A stretch of DNA of 64,000 nucleotides from a virus, in the IMG/VR virus record IMGVR_UViG_3300050821_018287, positions 1-64,000 of that record; one strand, given 5' to 3'. Positions 25,217 through 32,723 of the stretch are shown here, one piece after another. The notes below the pieces were generated by a model, which worked only from the letters and a program-made list of their open reading frames with translations, was not told where the DNA came from and did not search any database. Both the position numbers and the translations under genes were made by a program. Within the stretch, counting starts at the first letter, position 1; every line of letters starts with the position of its first letter.

Positions 25217-25648
25217 TTAGAGGAAGGACACCCCGGCAGCCTCGCCGTCCAGCTTCAACGTGCCGTAGTCCTGGCGCGTGGGGAAGTTGAAGGGCATGTC
25301 GCCGAAGAAGATGTTCTGCACCACCGCGCGCACACGCTGGCCGTTGGGGAAGTTGAAGGCCCCTTTGGCGTTGATGACGGTGCCGGGGGTGCGCCGACGC
25401 GCCCGGTTCAGGACGCTCGTGACGAGGTTGAAGACGTCCGAGTTTTCGTAATGCAGCTCGGCCGCGACGCGGACGCCTTTGAAGATCTCGTCGTAGCGAT
25501 CGGTCGTCTCGCCCAGGTACCCTTCCTGGAGCCGGTCAAACTTCAGCGTCAGCTCGAAGCTCCGGAAGTCGGTGATGGTCTGCTGGACGGCCCCGTTCAC
25601 CACCAGGAGGAGGGATACCTCCTGCCCTTTGATTCTTTGATCTGCCAC
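25217..25648 (-). CDS. Tail tube protein
   Basis: The 143-residue protein follows sheath and precedes the chaperones, the tube position in contractile tails. It shows the tube-like strand order (ADQRIKGQEVSLLLVVNGAV, FELTLKFDRLQEGYLGETTDRYDE-type loop, RVAAELHYE, and a C-terminal KLDGEAAGVSFL). The GTG at 25648 is chosen because GGAAGGAGAAGG stands just upstream. An intrinsic terminator lies 30 nt before it. Confidence 0.75.
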   Translation of the reverse strand: MADQRIKGQEVSLLLVVNGAVQQTITDFRSFELTLKFDRLQEGYLGETTDRYDEIFKGVRVAAELHYENSDVFNLVTSVLNRARRRTPGTVINAKGAFNFPNGQRVRAVVQNIFFGDMPFNFPTRQDYGTLKLDGEAAGVSFL

Positions 25649-25677
25649 GGCCCTTCTCCTTCCCTCCACGAAGACGC

Positions 25678-25725
25678 AAAAAAAGCGCGCAAGGATCCGG
25701 GGAGGGGGGACGGATCCTCGCGCGC
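25678..25725 (-). terminator. Intrinsic terminator between sheath/tRNA and tube genes
   Basis: A 15-bp stem with a single A.C mismatch (right arm 25711-25725, left arm 25685-25699, G-rich loop on the + strand) is followed on the leftward transcript by seven T (25684-25678). Strong stem plus T-run is the full rho-independent signature. It would end or attenuate transcripts from the sheath and tRNA before the tube gene. Confidence 0.85.
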
Positions 25726-25818
25726 CCTATCCCGTCCTGCCCAAAGGGGACGGTGAAGCGTGCGTCAAGTTGAGGGCGACAGCTTCGCTCTACATCGGTG
25801 TCCTTTGCCTCGTAACCT

Positions 25819-25890
25819 TTGCGCCGGGGGGAGTTGAACCCCCTACCTCCGGGTTATGAGCCCAGCGAGCTACCGTTGCTCCACGGCACG
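25819..25890 (-). tRNA. tRNA-fMet (initiator-like), anticodon CAU
   Basis: The 72-nt sequence folds as a cloverleaf. The acceptor is CGTGCCG/CGGCGCA with discriminator A73 and no encoded CCA. The D arm is GAGC-AACGGTA-GCTC, the anticodon arm CTGGG-CTCATAA-CCCGG and the T arm GGGGG-TTCAACT-CCCCC. Two initiator hallmarks are present: a C1:A72 mismatch at the acceptor end and three consecutive G:C pairs (29-41, 30-40, 31-39) in the anticodon stem. The D loop is two nucleotides shorter than in E. coli tRNA-fMet. It lies between sheath and the terminator. Confidence 0.9.
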
Positions 25891-25929
25891 GAGAGGGACG
25901 GTACCAATCGTCCCTCTCCCACGTCAAGC

Positions 25930-28155
25930 CTACTGCGACTTGACCTGGACGGTGCCGTTGCCGACCTGGGCCTGGATGACGATGAAGTCGGCGGTGGCCA
26001 GCATCTGGACCTGGACGATGATGACGAAGACACCCTGCGCGGTCAGATCCGGCGTGTTGCCCGAGATGTCGTCCACCGCGAACGCCTGGATGCGCTGCGC
26101 GGCTGGGTTGTCCGGGGAGAGGAGCGTGTTGAGGAAGGTGGTGGTCTCCTCCGTCGCCGCATCCTGGAGCCCCTGAGTGAGAGGGAGCTTCGAGATCGGC
26201 TTCAGCCCCACCGCCAGGCTGTCCTCGATGAAGTCGGCCATCCTCCGACGGTTGACGTTGGTGGTGTTCGCCACCAAGGAAGTCGTCACTCCCGACTGGA
26301 TGATCGGCCCAACATCGGCGTCGATCTTCAGCGCCATGATGCCGTTCTGCCGGTAGGCGATGTAGTCGTTCATCGCCAGCGGAGTCGTCACGTTGCGCTG
26401 GATGCCGGTGATGGGAGCCAGGACGGTGGTGACCGGCGGAGACTCCTGCGCCGGGTTCCGCTCGGGAGCGAGGTTGGAGTAGATGGAGGCGATCCACCCG
26501 TCCAGGTGCGTGTCGAGGATGCCGTTGGTGTAGAAGTTTCCGTCAGCACCCTTGATGTTGGTGAAGCCGACCGCCTCCGGAACGAAGGTGGTGCCCCCTG
26601 GCCAACCGTAGCTCACGCGCTCGTCGCGGTTGCCTCCGGCGCCCGGGTCCGTCGCGCCGATGGCCGCGGAGGTGGTGTTCACCGAGCTGAACTCCGGCGA
26701 GAGGATCGTGGTCATCCCGCGTCCGAGCGCGGAGCGCTGGTCCACCAGGGTCCGCAGCGCGGATCGGATGTTGGCGGAGTGGCGCGCGGCGAAGGTGACG
26801 TTGGTGTTGTGGGCGGGGTTCTGCTCCGAGAGCATCGCGTTGATGGCGGTGGAGTAGAGGGTGTCGATGGCCGCGGCGTTGACCGCGTTCGGTCCCTGGA
26901 CGGCCGCCGTGAAGGTCAGGCCACCCGCCTGGGTAATCATCGTCAAGCCCGACAGCGGATCCCACGTCGAAGCGGTGGGGGCCGGCGGGATGATCGTCGG
27001 AGGGAGCTGGGTGTTGGCGGGAATCGTCGCGTCCAGCGGTCGGGCGGGGACGGTGAAGCCGGCCGCGGCGCTGAAGATCTGCTGCCCGCCGGTGTCGCCG
27101 TCCGTGGCCGGCTGGAGCCGCCAGGGGAGAGCCGCTCCGGCGACCCAGTTGGAGGCGGTGAAGTTGCTCCCGTTCAACTGCTCGATGACGAGATCTCCGG
27201 TGTCGGTGAAGGCGTTGACGCGGTAGGTGCCCGCGTCAGTCCCCAGCGCTCCACCTCCAGAGAGGACGCCCAGGACGAGCATGTCACCGACCTGGACCGG
27301 CTGACCGTTGTTGGCGGTCTTGAAGCTGGTGAGGGAGAGGTACTCCACCGCCGTCGAGGCGACGTTGGAGCCGGTCTGGTTGAAGGTGAAGGTCGTCCCG
27401 GTGACTCCCGGGAGGACCGTCACCGGCCCGGCCGGGAAGTTGGCCTCACCGGGGGCGATGAAGAGGGTGACGCCCGCGACGATCCACGAGGGCACCGCCG
27501 CGACGGTCGCCGTGACGAGGTTTCCGCCGGTCCGCACCAACCCGCCGATCCCCACCGACAGGCCGATGGAGAAGACTTGGGTGGCGGCGGGAAGCCCGGT
27601 GGGCACCACGTTGCCGTCGATGTTCGCGACGTAGGGGCCGAAGTTGGTGAAGGCGACGCGGCCCGCGTTGCGGACGCGGTTGCTGCCGTTCTGGAACTGC
27701 TTTCCCGCGAGCACCACCGCGCCCTGGCCCGGGACGACGGGCTGCGGCTGGGTGGCGGAGATGTTGGTGGGAAGCTGGCGGATGTAGCGGACGGCTTGGG
27801 CCGAAGCGAGGTTGACCGGGACGATGACGAGGGAGGTGTAGATCTTGTTTCGGAGGGCCACGAAGCCGCTGCCGCCCGCGTTCCCGAAGTCGCCCAGAAA
27901 TTCGTCGAAGGGGCCGGCCTTGTTCAGGTAGTCCTGGGAGCTGAAGACCTGGGTGGGGTTCGGCGCGGTGGAGACGACTCCGCCGGACACCGACACCCCG
28001 TAGGTCATGTCGGCGAATTCCCCGACGCAAGCCACCTGTCCGCCGTTGACGCCGTTGATCGCCCCAGGCGGCGGGAGGTCGACGATGATCACACCTTCGA
28101 TGAGGGTGATCTGCTGGACGGTGGGGAAGAAATTGAAGCGTCGGACGAAGCTCAC
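25930..28155 (-). CDS. Contractile tail sheath protein
   Basis: The 741-residue protein has sheath family features: an N-terminal strand region, a large variable outer region, and a conserved C-terminal half with LHLDGW-like segments (DTHLDGWIASIYSNLAP), LAMNDYIAYRQNGIMALK, ANTTNVNRRRMADFIEDSL and a final strand DFIVIQAQVGNGTVQVK. That last strand donates to neighbouring subunits. Typical sheaths are 400-700 aa, so insertion domains are likely. It is followed by tRNA and terminator. Confidence 0.8.
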   Translation of the reverse strand: MSFVRRFNFFPTVQQITLIEGVIIVDLPPPGAINGVNGGQVACVGEFADMTYGVSVSGGVVSTAPNPTQVFSSQDYLNKAGPFDEFLGDFGNAGGSGFVALRNKIYTSLVIVPVNLASAQAVRYIRQLPTNISATQPQPVVPGQGAVVLAGKQFQNGSNRVRNAGRVAFTNFGPYVANIDGNVVPTGLPAATQVFSIGLSVGIGGLVRTGGNLVTATVAAVPSWIVAGVTLFIAPGEANFPAGPVTVLPGVTGTTFTFNQTGSNVASTAVEYLSLTSFKTANNGQPVQVGDMLVLGVLSGGGALGTDAGTYRVNAFTDTGDLVIEQLNGSNFTASNWVAGAALPWRLQPATDGDTGGQQIFSAAAGFTVPARPLDATIPANTQLPPTIIPPAPTASTWDPLSGLTMITQAGGLTFTAAVQGPNAVNAAAIDTLYSTAINAMLSEQNPAHNTNVTFAARHSANIRSALRTLVDQRSALGRGMTTILSPEFSSVNTTSAAIGATDPGAGGNRDERVSYGWPGGTTFVPEAVGFTNIKGADGNFYTNGILDTHLDGWIASIYSNLAPERNPAQESPPVTTVLAPITGIQRNVTTPLAMNDYIAYRQNGIMALKIDADVGPIIQSGVTTSLVANTTNVNRRRMADFIEDSLAVGLKPISKLPLTQGLQDAATEETTTFLNTLLSPDNPAAQRIQAFAVDDISGNTPDLTAQGVFVIIVQVQMLATADFIVIQAQVGNGTVQVKSQ

Positions 28156-28168
28156 GGATGGGCCTCCT

Positions 28169-28897
28169 TCAACTGAAAACCTTGGTGTTTGGTCCTATCA
28201 CGAGAGGACCGGAATTGACATTGGGAGCTGCGGACCCGGCGCCTTTGACCACGGGCTTCGCCGGCATGTAGCGGACCGCCTTCGCCACCGGCACCTGCGC
28301 CTGAACGAAGATGGAGGCGCGCCGGTAGCGCCGATCCACGTTCTCCTCGTCGTCCAGGTACCGCATCCGCTCCATCGAGTAGGTGGCGCGCTCGTTGAAG
28401 TAGTGGGGGAGATCCAGCCGAAACCCGTACATGAAATCGACCGGGTTGAAAGCCGCCTCGCACATCGCCATCAGCTCCCGGCGCATCGCCCGGTCCACCG
28501 CCCAGATGTCGACGATGATGGGGAGTGTGAACTCCGCCAGCTTCAGGAGGTAGGGGCCGTCGATGTCGGTGCCGATCTTGTAGCGAGGATCCAGCGTCGG
28601 AGTGAAGCTGTGCGCGTCGTAGATGCCTTCCTCCTGGCTCCACACCGCCGCCGACGGGTACTCCGCCTGGGACTCGGCGTCCGCCCACTCGGAGAAGACC
28701 TTGTTGAAGCGGACTTCGCGCCCACCCACCGCCACCGCCTTCAGCGTCAGGAGGTACTCGGCGAGCCCCCGCGTCAGCGCCGTCCGCGCGTCCGTCTCGC
28801 GGTTCAGCGTGTAGGCCACCGGCTTCGTGTCGGAGGTGACGAGGGTGGTGCCGGGGATCGGCGAGAGGTCCACGCCTTCCGAGGGGAGATCGCTCAA
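28169..28897 (-). CDS. Neck/tail-region protein, unknown
   Basis: A TTG at 28897 overlaps the upstream stop (TTGA); the product has 242 residues. It has an early PIPGTTLVTSDTKPVAYTLN, central FNPVDFMYGFRLDLPHYF and a basic C-terminal part. The place just before sheath is where tail terminator or connector proteins are found. No family was recognised. Confidence 0.6.
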   Translation of the reverse strand: MSDLPSEGVDLSPIPGTTLVTSDTKPVAYTLNRETDARTALTRGLAEYLLTLKAVAVGGREVRFNKVFSEWADAESQAEYPSAAVWSQEEGIYDAHSFTPTLDPRYKIGTDIDGPYLLKLAEFTLPIIVDIWAVDRAMRRELMAMCEAAFNPVDFMYGFRLDLPHYFNERATYSMERMRYLDDEENVDRRYRRASIFVQAQVPVAKAVRYMPAKPVVKGAGSAAPNVNSGPLVIGPNTKVFS

Positions 28898-29415
28898 CGG
28901 ATCACCCCCAACCCGGACATCGCGCGGTCCAACGCCCGGCGGATCTCCTCGTGAATGAAGCGGGTGATCTCCTTCCGCGCGCCGGTGAGGACGCGCCGCG
29001 CGCGCAAGCCACGCTTCCCGATTGCCTTCGAGACGGGGAACGCCGCACCCTCCGCCTCCGACTTCGAGAGCCCCGCGCGCCTCTGCAACCAATGAGCGAT
29101 CGGGGCGAGCGGAGGCGGGCGCGCCCCGCGGCGCCGGCCGAACTCGATGACACCCGAGTAGGGCATGAGGTTGAAGACGAGAGCGCCGGTGGGGGTGGGC
29201 TCCGACTTCCAGCCGCGAGCGTAGTCGCCGGTGTTGAAGGCGCCCACCTGTCCCTTCGGGCTGGCCGGCTTCGCTGTGCGGGCGCGGGTGTGGAGAAGCG
29301 GAAGCGCGCGCAGAGCGCCGGAGACGATGCCCTTTCGGGCCTCGTGTTTGAAGCTCTGGCCGAGCGCCTTGTAGTGCTTCTCCAGGCCCTTCAGGGAGAT
29401 CTTGACCGTAATCAT
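28894..29415 (-). CDS. HK97 gp10-like neck/tail completion protein
   Basis: The ATG at 29415 overlaps the preceding stop (ATGA), giving 173 residues. The segment VFNLMPYSGVIEFGRRRGARPPPLAP matches the signature of gp10-like tail completion proteins (N-x-x-P-Y-x-x-x-x-E-x-G). N-terminal ISLKGLEKHYKAL and the Arg-rich C-terminal helix are also typical. It would join the head to the tail. Confidence 0.65.
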   Translation of the reverse strand: MITVKISLKGLEKHYKALGQSFKHEARKGIVSGALRALPLLHTRARTAKPASPKGQVGAFNTGDYARGWKSEPTPTGALVFNLMPYSGVIEFGRRRGARPPPLAPIAHWLQRRAGLSKSEAEGAAFPVSKAIGKRGLRARRVLTGARKEITRFIHEEIRRALDRAMSGLGVIR

Positions 29416-29969
29416 CAGAAGCCCGGCTGCCCATCCCGCGCGCGATCCTCGTGCGCCTTCTCCAGCGTCACCTGCCACTGAAACTTGCCGGCGAAGAACT
29501 GCGGCGCGGCGCGAAGCTGAAAGCGGCGCTTCTGCCCCGAGAGGCCGTCCGAGCGAAGGAATTCCACCTCCCAGAAAATCTCCTGGTCGTTCGGAATGGG
29601 CGTGCCGTCGTCGTCGATCCCGCGGAGCTGCTCCTCCGTGAGCTGCCCGGAGATCTGCGTGACGAGAATGGAGCCCACTTCGTCGAGGCCCACCGGCTGG
29701 ACGATCTCCTGGACCCCGGCGAGATCCGTCATCTTCGGCGTCGGCAGGAGGAGAAACTCCGAGCCCGGGATGAGGTTGGGCATCCCGAGCCCGCGAGAGC
29801 CTCCGGACCACTGCACCCGAACGATCTTCACCGTGTACGGACGCATCCCGAATACGCTCAGCAAATCCCTCAGCTTGTCGGCGACAGGGAGCAACGTCCG
29901 CTGGAGCGTCTTCGCGAGCTGGAGCCCGGTGACCACCGTGAAGGGCCCGCCCTGTTGAGGAAGGGACAT
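29415..29969 (-). CDS. Head-tail connector region protein
   Basis: The 184-residue product is a mixed alpha/beta protein with an N-terminal helix (VTGLQLAKTLQRTLLPVADKL), strands around LIPGSEFLLLPTP, and a C-terminal strand pair (WEVEFLRSD, FQWQVTLEKA). It lies in the connector block between the gp10-like gene and the adaptor-like gene at 29970. Name by position only. Confidence 0.6.
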   Translation of the reverse strand: MSLPQQGGPFTVVTGLQLAKTLQRTLLPVADKLRDLLSVFGMRPYTVKIVRVQWSGGSRGLGMPNLIPGSEFLLLPTPKMTDLAGVQEIVQPVGLDEVGSILVTQISGQLTEEQLRGIDDDGTPIPNDQEIFWEVEFLRSDGLSGQKRRFQLRAAPQFFAGKFQWQVTLEKAHEDRARDGQPGF

Positions 29970-30383
29970 TTACCCGTTCCTCGTGGGAATGGAGCCGGCG
30001 CGGCCCGGCCCGCCGACGGTGCGGTAGCGCATCGAATAGGCGTAGACGGGGACCCCGAGGATGTCCGCGAGGCGATACCCCCACCGGCGGTATTCGTCCT
30101 CCAGCCGCTCCAGCTCGTCCGAGCGCAGGGTCAGGTCGTCGAGCTTGTCCGCGGCGAGCCGATCCTGCCCGGCGATCAGCTTCGTCTCGATCCCGTCCAT
30201 GATGTTGATGTAGCGGCGCACGCGATCCTCCGCGTACGGCACCAGCAACGTCACCGCCGACTCGAAGAGGAAGGCGGTTTGAATGGGCCGGGGGATGCCG
30301 AACTGGATTGACGCCGCCGGCTGCACCTCTGGGTAGCCGAGGTGGTACCGGCAGCGCTCAATCTCGGGCTGTGAAAGGGCCAT
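29970..30383 (-). CDS. Head-tail adaptor-like protein
   Basis: The 137-residue, mostly helical product (IERCRYHLGYPEV, DRVRRYINIMDGIETKLI, DDLTLRSDELERLEDEYRRW) resembles the all-helical head completion adaptors (gp6/gp15 class) in length and place after the capsid genes. Sequence identity to a specific family was not recognised. Confidence 0.55.
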   Translation of the reverse strand: MALSQPEIERCRYHLGYPEVQPAASIQFGIPRPIQTAFLFESAVTLLVPYAEDRVRRYINIMDGIETKLIAGQDRLAADKLDDLTLRSDELERLEDEYRRWGYRLADILGVPVYAYSMRYRTVGGPGRAGSIPTRNG

Positions 30384-30408
30384 TCCTACCGCTCACGTCG
30401 AGGAGCGG

Positions 30409-30699
30409 TTACCCCTCGATCGGCTCCATCTCCACCTTCGCCAGCTTCAGGTACTCGACGTCGTGTGAGTGGCTCGTCACCACCTGGCCGGCGGCGAAGA
30501 AGTGGATCGCGCCGTTGTAGTTGATGTGGCGGCCGACCTTCACCCGGTACTTCTTCGGGCCCTCTTCCTTCTGCGGAGCGGCTTCCTCGGCAGGCTTGGA
30601 CTCCGGCACGGCGACCGCGGACACCTCCACCTTCGCGTCGCCTTCCGCCGGGGCCGCCACTTCCGACTCGCCACCATCGATCTTCACGCGCTTGCCCAT
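30409..30699 (-). CDS. Small acidic protein after capsid genes
   Basis: The ATG at 30699 follows GAGGAGAAGC. The 96-residue product has a Glu/Ala/Pro-rich disordered middle (KPAEEAAPQKEEGPKK) and a C-terminal basic-then-beta part (YRVKVGRHINYNGAIHFFAA) like that of small head-associated proteins. Function unknown. Confidence 0.6.
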   Translation of the reverse strand: MGKRVKIDGGESEVAAPAEGDAKVEVSAVAVPESKPAEEAAPQKEEGPKKYRVKVGRHINYNGAIHFFAAGQVVTSHSHDVEYLKLAKVEMEPIEG

Positions 30700-31154
30700 G
30701 TGAGCTTCTCCTCGGTCAAGGAAAGTGGAGGTGGAACGCTGAGGTGAACTCTCGGGAATCCGGTCTGACCCGACCGTGGGGGGATGTCCGCGAGTACGAT
30801 CCTCTTGTTCCGACCTCCGATGTGAAGCGGTTCCGTGGCAAAAGCCAGGGTTTGCTTCACGTGGGGACGTGTCGAAACCTGGGCAGCAAGCCCGAGGGCG
30901 CAGTGATTCGGTACGCAGATGACAGGCAGTGACCGACCGCCAGGCGTCGAGCGTACAGGCACAATGCTGGTGACGCGTCCGTGGACCACCTCGTTGGAGT
31001 AGCTCTCGATTGGGGAGAGCATCGTGGTGGTGGAGCCGTGGAGCGACACTCCATGTGCGCTTGGGGCCCCGTTGTAGGTTGGCACGAGGCCAACACATTC
31101 GACGACGGCGGGGGCGCCCGCGGGTGCTTCCACTCTGGCGCCGCTCTCCGTCAA
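30684..31154 (-). CDS. Possible unknown protein with strong SD and TTG start
   Basis: A very strong AAGGAGA lies six bases before a TTG at 31154 and opens 156 codons that overlap the next gene start by 16 nt. The sequence is Pro/Val/Ser/Thr-rich with no recognised domain. Its third-position GC is visibly lower than in neighbouring genes, so it could be an acquired gene or a chance frame. If it is not translated, 30700-31230 is an untranslated region after the capsid gene. Confidence 0.45.
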   Translation of the reverse strand: MTESGARVEAPAGAPAVVECVGLVPTYNGAPSAHGVSLHGSTTTMLSPIESYSNEVVHGRVTSIVPVRSTPGGRSLPVICVPNHCALGLAAQVSTRPHVKQTLAFATEPLHIGGRNKRIVLADIPPRSGQTGFPRVHLSVPPPLSLTEEKLTWASA

Positions 31155-31177
31155 AAGGATCTCCTTCTGTACTGCGA

Positions 31178-31215
31178 GGGGGGTGGCGCGAATCGCAGAA
31201 ACCGCGCCACCTCCC
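31178..31215 (-). promoter_or_regulatory. Strong 13-bp hairpin after the major capsid gene
   Basis: On the leftward transcript GGGGAGGTGGCGCG pairs with CGCGCCACCCCCC over 13 pairs including one wobble, with a 12-nt loop. It starts 17 nt past the capsid stop and ends 24 nt before the TTG at 31154. No T-run follows, so it may act as an mRNA 3' stabiliser or partial terminator rather than a classical terminator. Confidence 0.55.
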
Positions 31216-31231
31216 CTGGCCCTGGCAAGGC

Positions 31232-32617
31232 TTAGCCGTGCTCGATGGCGACGAAGCGCTTGTAGCGCGCGGCGTCGCCGGTGGTGGCGTCCGTCCGGAT
31301 CGGCCAGTCACCCATGAACTTCCAGCTCGCGGACACCAAGTCCTGGAGCCGGTTCAGCGGCGAGCGGAGGAGGAGCTGGATGCGCTCGGTGTTCACCTCG
31401 ATGCCGTTGTTGCTGATGCGCGGCTCGCCCACCTTCCCGGTGACACCGGCCTCGGTCAAGAGCAGCGCGAGGTCGATGTAGTACTCCATGATGCCGCCCT
31501 GGCCGGTGAACAGCGCCCGGTGGACCGGCACGGAGCTGGCGTTGAGCAGCTCTCCCGGGAACGGATCCGTGAGGATGTAGTTGCCGGACTTGTCGCCCAC
31601 GGTCTCCTTCAGCGGCGACTCCGTGTTGCGGAAGAAGGCGACACCGAGGATGTAGCCGATGCCGAACTGCTTGTACATGAAGTAGTCCGGCAAGGACGTG
31701 TGGAGGCGCTGCCACTCGGGATCCGCGAAGATCTCCGACTCGGACGTCGGGTCCAGGTGGCAGTGGAAAGCGCCGTCGGTGTGCTCCGGGACGTTCTCCT
31801 GGCGCATGCGGGAGACCGCGGAGCGGACCGCCTGCATCGTGAGCAGCGAGCCCGCGTTGATCGAGTCGATCGAGTTGCCTCCGCCGACGCGCACTAGCAC
31901 CGAGGCGTCGTTGGAGATGACCGGATCGCGGGAGGAGAACGTCTGCGCCACGTCGAGCGTCAGCGTTCCCGGCCCCACCTCATCCCCGGGGTTGGTCGAG
32001 GAGAAGCCGATCACGTTCACCGAGAGCGGCACGCCCGCGTGGATGATGTTGATGGGGAGGGGGTTGTTGCCGGTGACGACGCTGAACTGCACCGGGCTTC
32101 CCAGCGCCAGATCCGGCCGGCGGGAGCGGGTGAAGCCGTTCAGCCGGACCACCGGCAGCGACGTGGTGGCCGCGCCGGAGGCCGAAGCCACCGTGTTGCC
32201 CGACAGCGCCGCGTTGAACATCCTGTTGCGGACGATCCGGTTCAACGTCTGTCCCGCGGCGAGCCCGAGCTGCTGAGCGTTGCGCAGGAAGAGGTTGGCG
32301 ATGGCGACGATGCTCGTCGGCATGTGGGTGTCGATCGTCTGCGCGTACTGCTGGACGATCGCGTTCCACTGCTCCTCGGTGTACGTCTGAGGAATCGGGT
32401 CCTGGCCGGGGACGATGGGCTGTCCGTTCGGCGGGATGAGCCCGGTGCCGGTGAAGAACATCGAATCACCGACGTTCCCCGGGAAGATGACGGGGGCTGC
32501 CTCGCCTCGGTACAACAAGCGGGGGAAGAGAGCATCATGGAACGCACGCTCCAGGATTCCATCCTGCACCAGGGCGCGGATGTTGGGATCCTGGAGAATG
32601 ACGGTAAAGTCGGCCAT
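31232..32617 (-). CDS. Major capsid protein (HK97-fold, N4-gp56-like)
   Basis: The 461-residue protein follows a scaffold gene and resembles N4-gp56-type capsid proteins: an N-terminal arm (PNIRALVQDGILERAFHDALFPRLLY), TGTGLIPPNG, helical NIVRNRMFNAAL-like segment, and a C-terminal A-domain with FHCHLDPTSESEIFADPEW, FGIGYILGVAFFRNTES and GQGGIMEYYIDLALLLTEAG. A promoter-like element stands in the gap upstream and a strong hairpin downstream, fitting high expression. Confidence 0.8.
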   Translation of the reverse strand: MADFTVILQDPNIRALVQDGILERAFHDALFPRLLYRGEAAPVIFPGNVGDSMFFTGTGLIPPNGQPIVPGQDPIPQTYTEEQWNAIVQQYAQTIDTHMPTSIVAIANLFLRNAQQLGLAAGQTLNRIVRNRMFNAALSGNTVASASGAATTSLPVVRLNGFTRSRRPDLALGSPVQFSVVTGNNPLPINIIHAGVPLSVNVIGFSSTNPGDEVGPGTLTLDVAQTFSSRDPVISNDASVLVRVGGGNSIDSINAGSLLTMQAVRSAVSRMRQENVPEHTDGAFHCHLDPTSESEIFADPEWQRLHTSLPDYFMYKQFGIGYILGVAFFRNTESPLKETVGDKSGNYILTDPFPGELLNASSVPVHRALFTGQGGIMEYYIDLALLLTEAGVTGKVGEPRISNNGIEVNTERIQLLLRSPLNRLQDLVSASWKFMGDWPIRTDATTGDAARYKRFVAIEHG

Positions 32618-32652
32618 CGGTTTGACTCCTCGTACGGTGGAAAAACGTGGTG

Positions 32653-32684
32653 CTACTACCTCACATCCCAGGCCGTGAGGTCAA
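32653..32684 (-). promoter_or_regulatory. Candidate promoter upstream of major capsid gene
   Basis: In the 106-nt gap before the capsid gene the leftward strand shows TTGACC (32684-32679) and, 20 nt on, TAGTAG within TGTGAGGTAGTAG. The element TGTGASGTAGWA recurs in the promoter-like gap at 6728. The spacing is longer than ideal for sigma70, so a phage-specific factor is possible. Confidence 0.35.
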
Positions 32685-32723
32685 CTGCTCCGCCGTGATT
32701 TCCACCGTCGAGGGCCCTGCGAC

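Noticed and set aside
25819-28176. Rightward open frame of 785 codons opposite the sheath gene
   Set aside because: Same low-complexity antisense composition; the sheath frame has family motifs and the frame runs through the tRNA gene.
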